In this document: in pieces, positions 8,035 through 16,599 of the stretch
Layout: every line of letters starts with the position of its first letter
Position numbering within the stretch: position 1 is the first letter of the stretch
Assembly (NCBI GenBank): GCA_041390365.1
Contig: JAWKQB010000003.1
Location: 496,001 to 560,000 of the forward strand
DNA from: Syntrophotaleaceae bacterium
Lineage (GTDB): Bacteria > Desulfobacterota > Desulfuromonadia > Desulfuromonadales > Syntrophotaleaceae
Length of the DNA: 64,000 bases
Reading direction: 5' to 3'
Notes under the pieces: generated by a model
Seen by the model: only the letters and a program-made list of their open reading frames with translations
Database searches by the model: none
Told to the model about the DNA's origin: nothing
Translations under genes and position numbers: made by a program

Positions 8035-9246
8035 ATGGGATTCAACCCTCTGGATGAAAAAGGTATGCCGTTGGAAAAGCAGTTCACCAACTGGTCGAAA
8101 ATGAACGTCAAGCCCTACGACAAGAACGGCATCCATCCCTACAGCCGCTGCCGCCTGATCCTCATGAACGGTGCCGAGTTCGAGGCCAACTGGTTCGGCC
8201 ATCAGTTCGCGCGGCATGCGGATGCGGAAATCAAGCGCAAGCTGGCCTTGACCCGACGGGCGGAACAGCAGCAGCAGAAGATGATCAGCTGGCGCTTCCC
8301 TGCGGATGAAACCGTGCTGGAGACAACCATCGGCTACGAACAGGTTGCCGTCGATCTTACCGCCTACCTGGCCCGCACCGAACCGGATCCGCTGGTCAAA
8401 AGCGCCCTCGATTTTGCCCTGCTCGAGGATTTCGACCACCTCTACCGCTACGCCAATCTGATGGACATGACCATGGGCAAGAAAGCGGCGGAACTGACCG
8501 GAGAATATACTGAGATCACCGTAGGCCGGCCGACGGTGCTCGAACACCGCCATCCCTTCGACGAAGTCCGCAATCATTTTGACGGCAAAAAGGCCGAATT
8601 CCTGACCAAGCTGCACGCCATGACCATCCTTGCCGCCGAACAGCAGACGATGAACTTTTACATGAACGTCGGCAACCGCCCGGAGGAGATGCTGGGACGC
8701 GGGCTGTACATGGAGATCGCTCAGATCGAGGAGCAGCATGTCACCCACTACGAATCCTTGCTGGACCCCTCCATGACCTGGTGTGAGCGCCTGGTCATGC
8801 ACGAATACAATGAGTGCTACCTCTACTACTCCTGTCTGCAGAGCGAGACCGATTCCATGCTCAAACAGATGTGGCAGGAGCATCTCGACATGGAGATCGC
8901 CCACCTGCATGCGGCCATCGATATGATGAAACAGGTGGAGAAGCGGGACGCCGCGGAATTCCTGCCCAAGACCATGCCTGAGCAGTTGACCATCTTCGAG
9001 TCCAACATCGACTACGTCCGGCAGATCATTGCCGAACAGTCCGATTGGACCGCCGACGGCATCGAATACAAGGAGATGGACAGCCTGCCGAAGGATCACC
9101 GCTACTGGAAGCATCAGGACATCGTCAATGCAGGGGGAACCCCCAGCGTCGAGGTGGTCAAGAGCCATATCGAGAGACGGCGCGGCGAGTACCGCCAGGA
9201 GCTCAAGGGCCCCCATAACCTGGAAAAATACCGGGCCGCTCACTAA
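8035..9246 (+). CDS. Large ferritin-like (di-metal) protein, family not recognised
   Basis: 403 residues, mostly helical. Candidate metal ligands recur on successive helices: E102; E131 with H135 (EDFDH); E202; E232 with H235 (EEQH); E257 (MHEYNE); and E287 with H290 (EIAH). This Glu / Glu-x-x-His series is the ferritin-superfamily di-iron pattern, but the chain is more than twice ferritin length and may hold two sites. An AGAAAGGAG ribosome-binding site precedes ATG 8035. Its neighbours (ThDP oxidase, PfpI, SDR, ferritin-like/hemerythrin fusion) suggest a role in oxidative or starvation stress. Function is otherwise unknown. Confidence 0.7.
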   Translation: MGFNPLDEKGMPLEKQFTNWSKMNVKPYDKNGIHPYSRCRLILMNGAEFEANWFGHQFARHADAEIKRKLALTRRAEQQQQKMISWRFPADETVLETTIGYEQVAVDLTAYLARTEPDPLVKSALDFALLEDFDHLYRYANLMDMTMGKKAAELTGEYTEITVGRPTVLEHRHPFDEVRNHFDGKKAEFLTKLHAMTILAAEQQTMNFYMNVGNRPEEMLGRGLYMEIAQIEEQHVTHYESLLDPSMTWCERLVMHEYNECYLYYSCLQSETDSMLKQMWQEHLDMEIAHLHAAIDMMKQVEKRDAAEFLPKTMPEQLTIFESNIDYVRQIIAEQSDWTADGIEYKEMDSLPKDHRYWKHQDIVNAGGTPSVEVVKSHIERRRGEYRQELKGPHNLEKYRAAH

Positions 9247-9264
9247 GCCCAAGGAGAGACAAGT

Positions 9265-9774
9265 ATGGGGAAGAAAATCGCAGCGATAGTAGCAGAGATG
9301 TTCGAGGATTCGGAATACAACAAGCCGGTCGATGCCTACCGGCAGAAAGGCCACGAGGTGGTCAACATAGGCCTGGAGGCTGGGGAGACGGTGACCGGGA
9401 AAACCGAAGGGACCAAAATAAAAATCGACAAATCGGTCGGGGATGTCCGGGTGGACGATTTCGATGCCCTGCTCATTCCCGGGGGGTATTCTCCTGACCA
9501 GCTCAGAGTTGACGAAAAGGCGGTGCAGTTTGCTGCCGAATTTGTCCGCAGCGACAAACCGGTCTTCGCCATCTGCCACGCCGGCCAGCTGCTCGTCACC
9601 GCCCAGGTGTTGGAGGGGCGGAAGTTCACCGGCTACAAGTCGATTATCCAGGACATCAAGAACGCCGGGGCGGACTTCGTCGACCAGGAAGTGGTGGTGG
9701 ACCGCAACTTGGTCAGCAGCCGCAACCCGGGGGATATCCCGTCGTTCATCGTTGAAACGTTGAAGAAGTTGTAA
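9265..9774 (+). CDS. DJ-1/PfpI family protein (YraA/general stress protein 18 type)
   Basis: 169 residues. FAICHAGQLLV contains the nucleophile-elbow cysteine with the following His, and DALLIPGGYSPDQLR supplies the conserved Glu/Asp loop region of the PfpI type I glutamine-amidotransferase fold. Family members have been reported as proteases, chaperones or deglycases; which applies here cannot be said. It follows the ferritin-like gene by 18 bases with AAGGAGAG before ATG 9265, so it is in the same operon. Confidence 0.9.
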   Translation: MGKKIAAIVAEMFEDSEYNKPVDAYRQKGHEVVNIGLEAGETVTGKTEGTKIKIDKSVGDVRVDDFDALLIPGGYSPDQLRVDEKAVQFAAEFVRSDKPVFAICHAGQLLVTAQVLEGRKFTGYKSIIQDIKNAGADFVDQEVVVDRNLVSSRNPGDIPSFIVETLKKL

Positions 9775-9783
9775 GGTTGGCAA

Positions 9784-9814
9784 AGAAAAAGAGGGCGGCC
9801 TGAAAACCGCCCTC
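9784..9814 (-). terminator. Rho-independent terminator between convergent genes
   Basis: GAGGGCGG and CCGCCCTC form an eight-pair stem. On the minus strand it is followed by TTTTTCTTT, so it best serves the SDR gene reading leftward. It may also stop the stress operon on the plus strand, although no T-run is present there. Confidence 0.75.
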
Positions 9815-9835
9815 ACTCATCACTCCTCACTCGGA

Positions 9836-10696
9836 TCAACTCGACATCACCCTCCCCCCGTTCGGATGCAGCATCTGCCCGGTCATGTAGGAGGAGTCGT
9901 TGGAGGCCAGGAAGATATAGCTGGGAGCCAGCTCGTCCGGCTGGCCGGCCCGGCCCATGGGCGTGTTGGCGCCGAATTTTTCCACCTGGTCCTCTTCGAA
10001 AGTTGCCGGAATGAGCGGCGTCCAGATGGGACCGGGCGCCACGGCGTTGACCCGAATGCCTTTCGGTGCCAGGTTCAGGGCCAGGGAGCGGGTCAGGGAG
10101 ACGATCGCTCCGTTGGAAGCCGAATAATCGATCAGTATCGGCATCCCCTTGTAGGCTGTGACCGAGGCGGTATTGATGATGGCGCTGCCCTCCTGCATAT
10201 GCGGCAGGGCGTGCCGGATCAGGTGGAACATGGCGAAAACATTGACCCGGAAGGTCCTTTCCAGTTGATCCGGTGAGATGTCGGTGATCGATTTCTGCGG
10301 AAACTGGACCCCGGCATGATTGACCACTATGTCCAGCTTGCCGAATTTTTCCAGGGTCTTCTCTACCACCTGTCGACAGAACTCATCGGAGGCGAGATCG
10401 CCGGCAATAGTCAGGCAGCGCCGCTGCTCGGCTTTCACCAGCCGTTTCGATTCCTCTGCATCCTCATGCTCCTCCAGATAGACGATGGCGACGTCGGCGC
10501 CTTCCTTGGCGAAACCGATGGCGACCGCCCTGCCGATCCCGCTGTCTCCCCCGGTGACGATGGCCACCTTGTCCTTCAGCTTCCCGCTTCCCTTGTAATC
10601 TTCCATGTTGCTGAGGGGATGCGGCTCCATTTCCTCGCGACGCCCCGGCTGCCGTTCCTGGTGCTGAGGTGGGAATTGCTGGTTCTGATCGCCCAT
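9836..10696 (-). CDS. SDR-family oxidoreductase (YghA-like), catalytic Lys replaced
   Basis: 286 residues with a Rossmann NAD(P) motif TGGDSGIGR near residue 48 and the N-terminal Gln/Pro-rich tail (QFPPQHQERQPGR) typical of YghA/GsiB-type stress SDRs. NTASV provides the catalytic Ser and DYSASN the Tyr. In this family the Tyr is followed three residues later by Lys (YxxxK); here the codon is AAC, giving Asn. The usual NNAG is also NHAG. The enzyme may thus be impaired or have altered chemistry. Start at ATG 10696 is chosen for its GGGAGG; the longer frame to 10765 has none. Confidence 0.85.
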   Translation of the reverse strand: MGDQNQQFPPQHQERQPGRREEMEPHPLSNMEDYKGSGKLKDKVAIVTGGDSGIGRAVAIGFAKEGADVAIVYLEEHEDAEESKRLVKAEQRRCLTIAGDLASDEFCRQVVEKTLEKFGKLDIVVNHAGVQFPQKSITDISPDQLERTFRVNVFAMFHLIRHALPHMQEGSAIINTASVTAYKGMPILIDYSASNGAIVSLTRSLALNLAPKGIRVNAVAPGPIWTPLIPATFEEDQVEKFGANTPMGRAGQPDELAPSYIFLASNDSSYMTGQMLHPNGGRVMSS

Positions 10697-10765
10697 AATT
10701 TTTCCTCCCTCGGAAAGAAGTTGTCTTCTTTGAAGATGGGTTCTTTGGTTAAGCATGGAGATCAT

Positions 10766-10981
10766 GACGATTATTTGAATATCACCAATATTTATAAATA
10801 CAAGAAAGTATAAAATCAGCGATCAAATTTCGATATTTGATGAATAGATCGATAATGAGAACCATCAACAGTTAATGAAAATCATGGTTTTAATTGTAAT
10901 ATTATCAAGAAATTGACAATATTCTTTTTACCTATACCATTTATAAACTTTGTCGAATCCGGGGGCAGGAAGGAGGCATAG
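10766..10981. promoter_or_regulatory. AT-rich divergent promoter region
   Basis: This short, strongly AT-rich gap lies between the SDR gene and the divergently transcribed ferritin-like/hemerythrin gene. TTGACA at 10913-10918 is a good -35 candidate for the rightward gene, although the -10 placement (TATACC or TATAAA) does not give ideal spacing. An inverted repeat AACCAT/ATGGTT spans about 10860-10890 and could be a regulator site. Confidence 0.4.
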
Positions 10982-11938
10982 ATGGATCAGAAAAAGATGC
11001 AGAAGGAGATTGAAGATCTTATTCAGCTTGACATTGATGCAATTCATTCCTACGAACAAACTATAGAAAAGATAGAGATTATCGAGGTAAGGAGGCAGTT
11101 GCTTTCATTCAAGCAGGAGCATGAGAGACATGTTCGTGATCTGTCTCCAAAATTGGCCGCACTTGGCGGAAAAGTCCCCCGTTCTCCCGATCTGAAGGGC
11201 TACCTGATCGAGGGGTTTACTTCCCTTCGCAGCAGCACCGGAACGAAGGGGGCACTCAAAGCCATGCAATCCAATGAAAAACTGACCAACCGCAAGTATG
11301 AAGAAGCCGTGAAGAAAGATTTTCCCGCTGATATCAGGGGCATTATCGAAAACAACCGGCTTGAGGAGGCGAAACACCTCCGGTACATCGAGGAGGCTCT
11401 TTCACAGAAGATGTGGGAAACCAAACAGCCGACAAGGAGGACAGATATGCACGATCAACTGTTCAATACGCTTAAAACTGATCATGAGGAAGTCAAGAAG
11501 ATCTTTACCCGAATCCAGGAAACGGAGAGCGGCTCGGAGCGCAAGAATCTGGTGGAAACCCTGCGCAAGGAGATTTTGCCCCACATGATCGGGGAGGAAA
11601 AGATCATTTATGCATCCCTTAAAGAACAGAAGGACGCCTGGTCCGATGCTCTCGAAAGCATCGAGGAGCACCATGCCGCCCAGATCGTACTGCAGGAACT
11701 GGTTCATCTCTCCCCTGACGACGAGCACTTTCGGGCCAAGGCCTCAGTGTTGAAGGAGATGGTCGAGCATCACATCAAGGAGGAAGAGGAAACAATTTTC
11801 GAGGATCTGCGGCAGGTTCTGAGCGACAAGCGGGCCAAGGAGATACTGGACGGTTTCAACCGGGAGAAGGAGATGGCAAAGTCCAACTATCCCGATATCC
11901 CCTTTGTGACCATGCAGCCGCCGGGGGTCAGGGCGTAA
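10982..11938 (+). CDS. Ferritin-like (DUF2383-type) and hemerythrin fusion protein
   Basis: 318 residues in two parts. Residues 1-145 are helical with Glu/His ligands (DIDAIHSYEQTIE, EQEHERHVRDL, RLEEAKHLRYIEE), as in DUF2383/PA2169 ferritin-like proteins. After a short linker, residues about 155-270 form a hemerythrin HHE domain: DHEEVKKIF, LPHMIGEEKIIY, EEHHAAQ and VEHHIKEEEETIF provide the His and Glu ligands of an oxo-bridged di-iron site. Combining both in one chain suggests iron/oxygen handling. GGAAGGAGG precedes ATG 10982. Confidence 0.82.
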   Translation: MDQKKMQKEIEDLIQLDIDAIHSYEQTIEKIEIIEVRRQLLSFKQEHERHVRDLSPKLAALGGKVPRSPDLKGYLIEGFTSLRSSTGTKGALKAMQSNEKLTNRKYEEAVKKDFPADIRGIIENNRLEEAKHLRYIEEALSQKMWETKQPTRRTDMHDQLFNTLKTDHEEVKKIFTRIQETESGSERKNLVETLRKEILPHMIGEEKIIYASLKEQKDAWSDALESIEEHHAAQIVLQELVHLSPDDEHFRAKASVLKEMVEHHIKEEEETIFEDLRQVLSDKRAKEILDGFNREKEMAKSNYPDIPFVTMQPPGVRA

Positions 11939-11956
11939 GGCTCGTTCGGGTGATAT

Positions 11957-11985
11957 AAAGGCCGATCCTCTGCCGATCGGCCTTT
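11957..11985 (+). terminator. Rho-independent terminator
   Basis: AAAGGCCGATC pairs perfectly with GATCGGCCTTT around a seven-base loop, 20 bases after the hemerythrin gene. The stem is A/T-flanked on both sides and can also serve the converging RND operon. Confidence 0.8.
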
Positions 11986-12007
11986 ACTCCTCACCCCTCA
12001 CCCCTGT

Positions 12008-13513
12008 TTATGGCCCCAGATCGATCCCCCTTCTTTCGAGGAGAGTTCCCTCGGCGAGAAACAGGTTCACCAGGGCGATGCGGTGGTTGACGATGGCTTC
12101 GACTTCGGCGATCTGGCTGACCAGCAGGTCTCTCTGGGCTTGGGAGACCAGCAGGGTGGTGCTGGTGCCGACTTCGAAGCGCTCCTGTTCGGCGGCCAGT
12201 GTTTGTTCCTGGAGGTCCCTGGTTGCAGCGGATGCTGCGATCTGCTGGCGGGTTCTCTCCAGGTCGTTTGCGGCCAGGTGCACATCCAGCAGCACCAGCT
12301 GACGCAGGTTGGCCAGGGCCTCCTCCGCCTGGCGCAGGGTCGTTCGGGCGGCCAAATCCCGTGCTTCGGCCACGGTGTTGCCGAGGGCCCGGCTCAGACG
12401 GATTCCTGCGACCAGGTCGTAGTTGTCGCCGTCCAGCTCGCGGAAGGCGTCGTCGAAAGTATCGGCGTAGCCGGTTTTGCCCAGGGTGACGAAAAAATCG
12501 AGCCGAGGCAGCAGGCCGTTGCGGGTGACCACGGTTTCCAGCCGCCGCTGCTGCATCCGCATCCTGGCTTCGTTGAGTTCCGGGCGCATCTTTTCAGCCA
12601 GCTGCAGGCGTTCCGGCAGTTCCTTGACCGGCTCTGTGCGCATGCGAGGCTGGCTGGTGGCGTTGATCCTTTGATTGAAGCTGTCAGCTGGGCTCAAAAG
12701 CCGCAACAGGCGCAGGCGGCGTTCCTCGAGCAGACTGCGGGCGGCGATCAGGGCCTGTTCCCGGCGTGCCACTTCGGCCCGGGCGGCGGCCGCTTCCACC
12801 TCCGGCAGCAGTCCGACCTCGATGCGCAGTTCCGTTTCGTTTCGCTGTTCGCGGGCCACCTCCAGGGAGCTTTCGAAAATCGCGATCTGTTCCTGGGCCA
12901 GCACGAAGTTCCAGTAGGCGATTTCCGCCTCCGCCAGCAGCGTTTCGACGAACCCGCGCAGTTCATATCGGCTGGCGACGGTGCCGAGTTCGGCCTGGCG
13001 AACGGCGGCCAGGTTGACGGCCGGGCCGAACCCCTGCAGCAGAGCCTGGGTAACGGTCAGCCCGAGTCGAGCGACCTGCTGTTCCGGTGCACGGTTGGAA
13101 ATGCTGCGGGACTGATCGACCGTAAGGTCGACGGAGGTTCCCGTGGGGAGAAACTGACTGACACCGGCGGCTATGGCGCTGTCGCTGCCATCCACCTCGA
13201 ATTGGGTGCCGGTGGATCGTGCGGTTTCGGTTGCCTTTTCCTCGGCGTACTCGGCCTGGACAAACAGTTCGGGGTCGAAGGCTCCCCTTTCGAGCTTCTC
13301 GAAGGCTCCGGCGATGACCGGGTTGAGGCGCTGCACCCGGAGGTCGCGGTTGTTCTGCAGAACCAGCAGGGCGACCTCCTCCACGGAGAGATCGAGAACC
13401 TTTTGGGAAGCGGTATCAGTTTCAGATTGCCCAAAGCCGGCAGCTGGCCCGAGGAGCAGCACATGCAGGAGCAGGAATGGAATCAGGATCGACTTGGGAC
13501 AGATAACCTTCAC
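12008..13513 (-). CDS. TolC-family outer membrane efflux protein
   Basis: 501 residues with an N-terminal signal peptide (ILIPFLLLHVLLLGPAAGFGQ) and two outer-membrane-efflux repeats: long Ala/Glu/Arg-rich helices that form the periplasmic tunnel, with PRLDFFVTLGKTGY and VDLTVDQSRSISNR strand regions between them. It should be the exit duct of the RND pump encoded directly upstream, whose stop codon overlaps its ATG by four bases. Third and last gene of the operon. Confidence 0.92.
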   Translation of the reverse strand: MKVICPKSILIPFLLLHVLLLGPAAGFGQSETDTASQKVLDLSVEEVALLVLQNNRDLRVQRLNPVIAGAFEKLERGAFDPELFVQAEYAEEKATETARSTGTQFEVDGSDSAIAAGVSQFLPTGTSVDLTVDQSRSISNRAPEQQVARLGLTVTQALLQGFGPAVNLAAVRQAELGTVASRYELRGFVETLLAEAEIAYWNFVLAQEQIAIFESSLEVAREQRNETELRIEVGLLPEVEAAAARAEVARREQALIAARSLLEERRLRLLRLLSPADSFNQRINATSQPRMRTEPVKELPERLQLAEKMRPELNEARMRMQQRRLETVVTRNGLLPRLDFFVTLGKTGYADTFDDAFRELDGDNYDLVAGIRLSRALGNTVAEARDLAARTTLRQAEEALANLRQLVLLDVHLAANDLERTRQQIAASAATRDLQEQTLAAEQERFEVGTSTTLLVSQAQRDLLVSQIAEVEAIVNHRIALVNLFLAEGTLLERRGIDLGP

Positions 13514-16500
13514 TTTCCGGCTCCTTTCGATTCGGCATGGAACAGGCTGTAGACCGCCGGAATCAGCACCAGAGTGATCAGAGTGGAGCCGGTGAGGCCT
13601 CCGACCACGGCCCGGGCCAGCGGGGCCTGGGCGTCGGCGCCTTCCCCGATACCCAGTGCGAGGGGCATCAGGGCCAAAATGGTGGTCAGACTGGTCATCA
13701 GGATGGGCCGCAATCGGCGCCGGCCTGCCTCGGCCACGGCGTGGTTCACGCTCATGCCCTGGCGGGAGAGCTGGCCGGCCTGGTCGACCAGCAAAATCGC
13801 GTTGTTGACCACGATGCCCCCCAGCATGATGCAGCCGATGTAGGACTGCAGGTTGAGGGTGGTCCCGGTGAGAAACAGGATCAGCAGCACGCCCACCGCG
13901 GCCACCGGCACCGAGAGCATGACCACCAGCGGGTTGCGCAGGGACTCGTACTGGCAGGCCAGCACCATGTAGACCAGCAGCAGGGCCAGCAGCAGGGAGA
14001 TGATCAGTTCACGGAAGGCTTCCTGCTGCTCCTCGAATTTCCCGGCGATGGTCAGGTCGTAACCGACCGGACGGGGAATGAGTTCGAGGCGCTCCTGGAT
14101 GTCCTGCGCCACCGACCCCAGATCGCGACCGGCGACATTGGCCTGGATCGCCAATAAACGCTGCTGGTCCTTTCGTTCGATAAAAGTCGGTCCTCGGCTC
14201 ATATCCGAAGTGACAAGATTGCGCAGAGCCACCTGCTCCCCGTCAGCCGTGGTCAGGGTGAGGTCGAGTATTTCCTCGATGGAGCGCTTCTCGGCATCGG
14301 CCAACTGAACGAAGATCCGATAGGAATTCCCCTCGGCGCGGAATTCACCGGCCCTGGAGCCGGCTACTGCCGTTTCCAGGGCCCGGGTGACATCCCGGAC
14401 GCTCAAACCGACATCCGCAATTTTGTCCCGGTTGACCCGGATCTCCTGTTGCGGGGTTCCCGCCTTTTTGCTGGCGGACAGATCGGTGACCCCCGGCACA
14501 TCGAGAATAGACTGTTCCACCCGTGCCGCCAGAGTATCGAGGGTGGCAAAATCGAAGCCGCGGATCTCGATGGTGACAGCTTCTTCTCCTCCCAGCAGCC
14601 TGTCCAAAAGAAACTGTCCCTGAGGCGCTCTGACACGCACGGTCATGCCGGGAACCCTGCCCTCCAGCAAGCGGCGCAGCTCCTGAGCGATCTGCTCATT
14701 GGAGCGGGTCCGCCGGGTGGCCGGCATCAGCGCGATATTCAGATGACCCTCCGCGGCGCCGCTGTTGGACATGCCGGAGGTTACCGCACTGGCCACGTAG
14801 GAGATCGTCTCCGGTACCTCCGGGGTGACGATCTGCTCCAACCGCCTGGTCTGCTGGTCGACAAGGTCGAGCCGGGTGCCGGTTTCCATCTCCCCGGTTA
14901 TCCGCACCTCCCCTTCGTCGCTGGGCGGAAGAAATTCGGTCCCGATGCCCGGCAACAGCAGCAGGCTGACGGCGAGCAGCGACACGGCAATCAGAATCGT
15001 ACGCCAGCGGTGCTGCAGGACGAAATGCAGCAGATTGCTGTAGCTGTTGTCGAACCGGCCGAAGACGGTATTTGCGCGCTCGGCCAGGGCTTGGCTCCAT
15101 TGATTCCGTCCGGTTGCCGGCCTTTGCGCCCTGGCCAGCAGCCGGGAGGCGAGCATCGGCACAAGGCTGAGGGACACCAGCAGTGAGCAGACCAGGGAAA
15201 AGATGATCACATAGGCCAGTTCCTTGAACAGGACTCCGGCCACACCTCGAATAAAAATCATCGGCAGGAAAATGACCAGGGTGGTCAGGGTGCTGGCTAC
15301 GATCGCCGGGCCGACTTCCCGCGCCCCTTCCACCGCTGCCTCCGCCGTCTCCTCCCTGTTTTCCTTGCGTCGGCGGAAAATATTCTCCAGCACGACGATG
15401 GAACTGTCCACCATCATTCCGACCCCCAGCGCCAGTCCTCCCAAAGTCATCAGGTTGAGGGTGAAGCCTCCGAAATAGATCAGGACGAAAGTGGCGATGA
15501 TCGAGATCGGGATGGCCAGGGAGATGACCAGGGTGCTGCGGATGTCGCGCAGGAAGAAGAGCAGCACGATGATCGCCAGGCCGCCGCCGTAAAGCACCGA
15601 CTGGGCCACGTTGGCGATGGAGCGTTCGATGAAGTTGCCCTGGTTGATGACCGGAACGATGCGGATCTGCGGGAAGGCTTTGTTGACCTCTTCGATCTCT
15701 TTGAGAACCCGCCGGGACACCTCCACCGTGTTGGCGTCGGCCTGTTTGCGGATCGCCACCCTCAGCCCCCGCTCCCCGTTGACCCGGACCAGGCGCCGCA
15801 GTTTCTCGTAGGTGTCCCGGACCTGAGCCACCTGCCCAAGGGTGACGACTGCGCCTCCCTGACGGTAGATTACGGTGTTGCGGATCTGGTCAAGCTGGGT
15901 GAATTCGGCAGGAGCCCGCAGGGTGACCTCGTATTGTCCCTGCTCGATCCGTCCCGCGGGCAGGTCGAGATTGGCATCCCGGATCGCCTGCAGCACCAGG
16001 TCCAAGGCCAGTCCCAGGGCTTTCAGCCGGTTGGGATCGATCTCTATCCGCACCTCGCGCTTGAATTCCCCCCAGAGGTCCACCTGGGCCACGCCGGGCA
16101 GCCGTGAGAAACGGTAGCGGACCTGGTCCTCGATCAGCTGGGTCAGTTCCACCGGATCGAGGCTGCTGGAAATCCCCAACAGCACCACCGGAAAGCTCGA
16201 AACGTCGAATTTGCTGATTCGCGGCCGGATGATGTCCTCGGGGAGCTCGTTGATTTCGTCCTCGAGCCGTGCCTGCACGTCCAGGGCGGCGGTGTCGATG
16301 TCGGTTCCCCAGACGAACGTGACAGTGACCCGGCTGGAACCTTCCGAAGATCGGGAGGCGAGCTCTTCCACTCCGGGTACGGTGGCGACGATCTCCTCGA
16401 CGATGCGGGTCACGAGGCGTTCCATGACTTCCGGGCTCGCGCCCTCATATTCGGTGGTAATGGACAGGGTGGGGAGCTCGATCTGGGGCAGCAGATCGGT

Positions 16501-16599
16501 TTTCAGACGGCTCAGGGAAATGCCGCCAAGAACGATCACGATCAGGGTGACCATGGTCGTGAAAACCGGCCTGCTGACACTGAATCGCGGCAAATTCAT
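13510..16599 (-). CDS. RND-family efflux permease (AcrB/HAE1-like)
   Basis: 1029 residues, full length for the family. The N-terminal MNLPRFSVSRPVFTTMVTLIVIVLGG is TM1. Two large periplasmic loops follow, each preceding a block of TM helices. The TM4 proton-relay region reads GVGMMVDSSIVVLENI with a single Asp, and the TM10 region reads VVNNAILLVDQ, with Asn in place of the AcrB Lys. Both are common in less-studied HAE1 pumps. Substrate probably hydrophobic or amphiphilic compounds; not predictable from sequence. Overlaps both operon neighbours by four bases. Confidence 0.95.
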   Translation of the reverse strand: MNLPRFSVSRPVFTTMVTLIVIVLGGISLSRLKTDLLPQIELPTLSITTEYEGASPEVMERLVTRIVEEIVATVPGVEELASRSSEGSSRVTVTFVWGTDIDTAALDVQARLEDEINELPEDIIRPRISKFDVSSFPVVLLGISSSLDPVELTQLIEDQVRYRFSRLPGVAQVDLWGEFKREVRIEIDPNRLKALGLALDLVLQAIRDANLDLPAGRIEQGQYEVTLRAPAEFTQLDQIRNTVIYRQGGAVVTLGQVAQVRDTYEKLRRLVRVNGERGLRVAIRKQADANTVEVSRRVLKEIEEVNKAFPQIRIVPVINQGNFIERSIANVAQSVLYGGGLAIIVLLFFLRDIRSTLVISLAIPISIIATFVLIYFGGFTLNLMTLGGLALGVGMMVDSSIVVLENIFRRRKENREETAEAAVEGAREVGPAIVASTLTTLVIFLPMIFIRGVAGVLFKELAYVIIFSLVCSLLVSLSLVPMLASRLLARAQRPATGRNQWSQALAERANTVFGRFDNSYSNLLHFVLQHRWRTILIAVSLLAVSLLLLPGIGTEFLPPSDEGEVRITGEMETGTRLDLVDQQTRRLEQIVTPEVPETISYVASAVTSGMSNSGAAEGHLNIALMPATRRTRSNEQIAQELRRLLEGRVPGMTVRVRAPQGQFLLDRLLGGEEAVTIEIRGFDFATLDTLAARVEQSILDVPGVTDLSASKKAGTPQQEIRVNRDKIADVGLSVRDVTRALETAVAGSRAGEFRAEGNSYRIFVQLADAEKRSIEEILDLTLTTADGEQVALRNLVTSDMSRGPTFIERKDQQRLLAIQANVAGRDLGSVAQDIQERLELIPRPVGYDLTIAGKFEEQQEAFRELIISLLLALLLVYMVLACQYESLRNPLVVMLSVPVAAVGVLLILFLTGTTLNLQSYIGCIMLGGIVVNNAILLVDQAGQLSRQGMSVNHAVAEAGRRRLRPILMTSLTTILALMPLALGIGEGADAQAPLARAVVGGLTGSTLITLVLIPAVYSLFHAESKGAGK

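Noticed and set aside
8011..9816. 601-codon antisense frame over the ferritin-like and PfpI genes
   Set aside because: Shadow of strong coding on the other strand; composition is unlike a protein family.
12083..13552. 489-codon plus-strand frame over the TolC gene
   Set aside because: Gln/Gly/Ala-rich shadow of the TolC-family gene, no ribosome-binding site.
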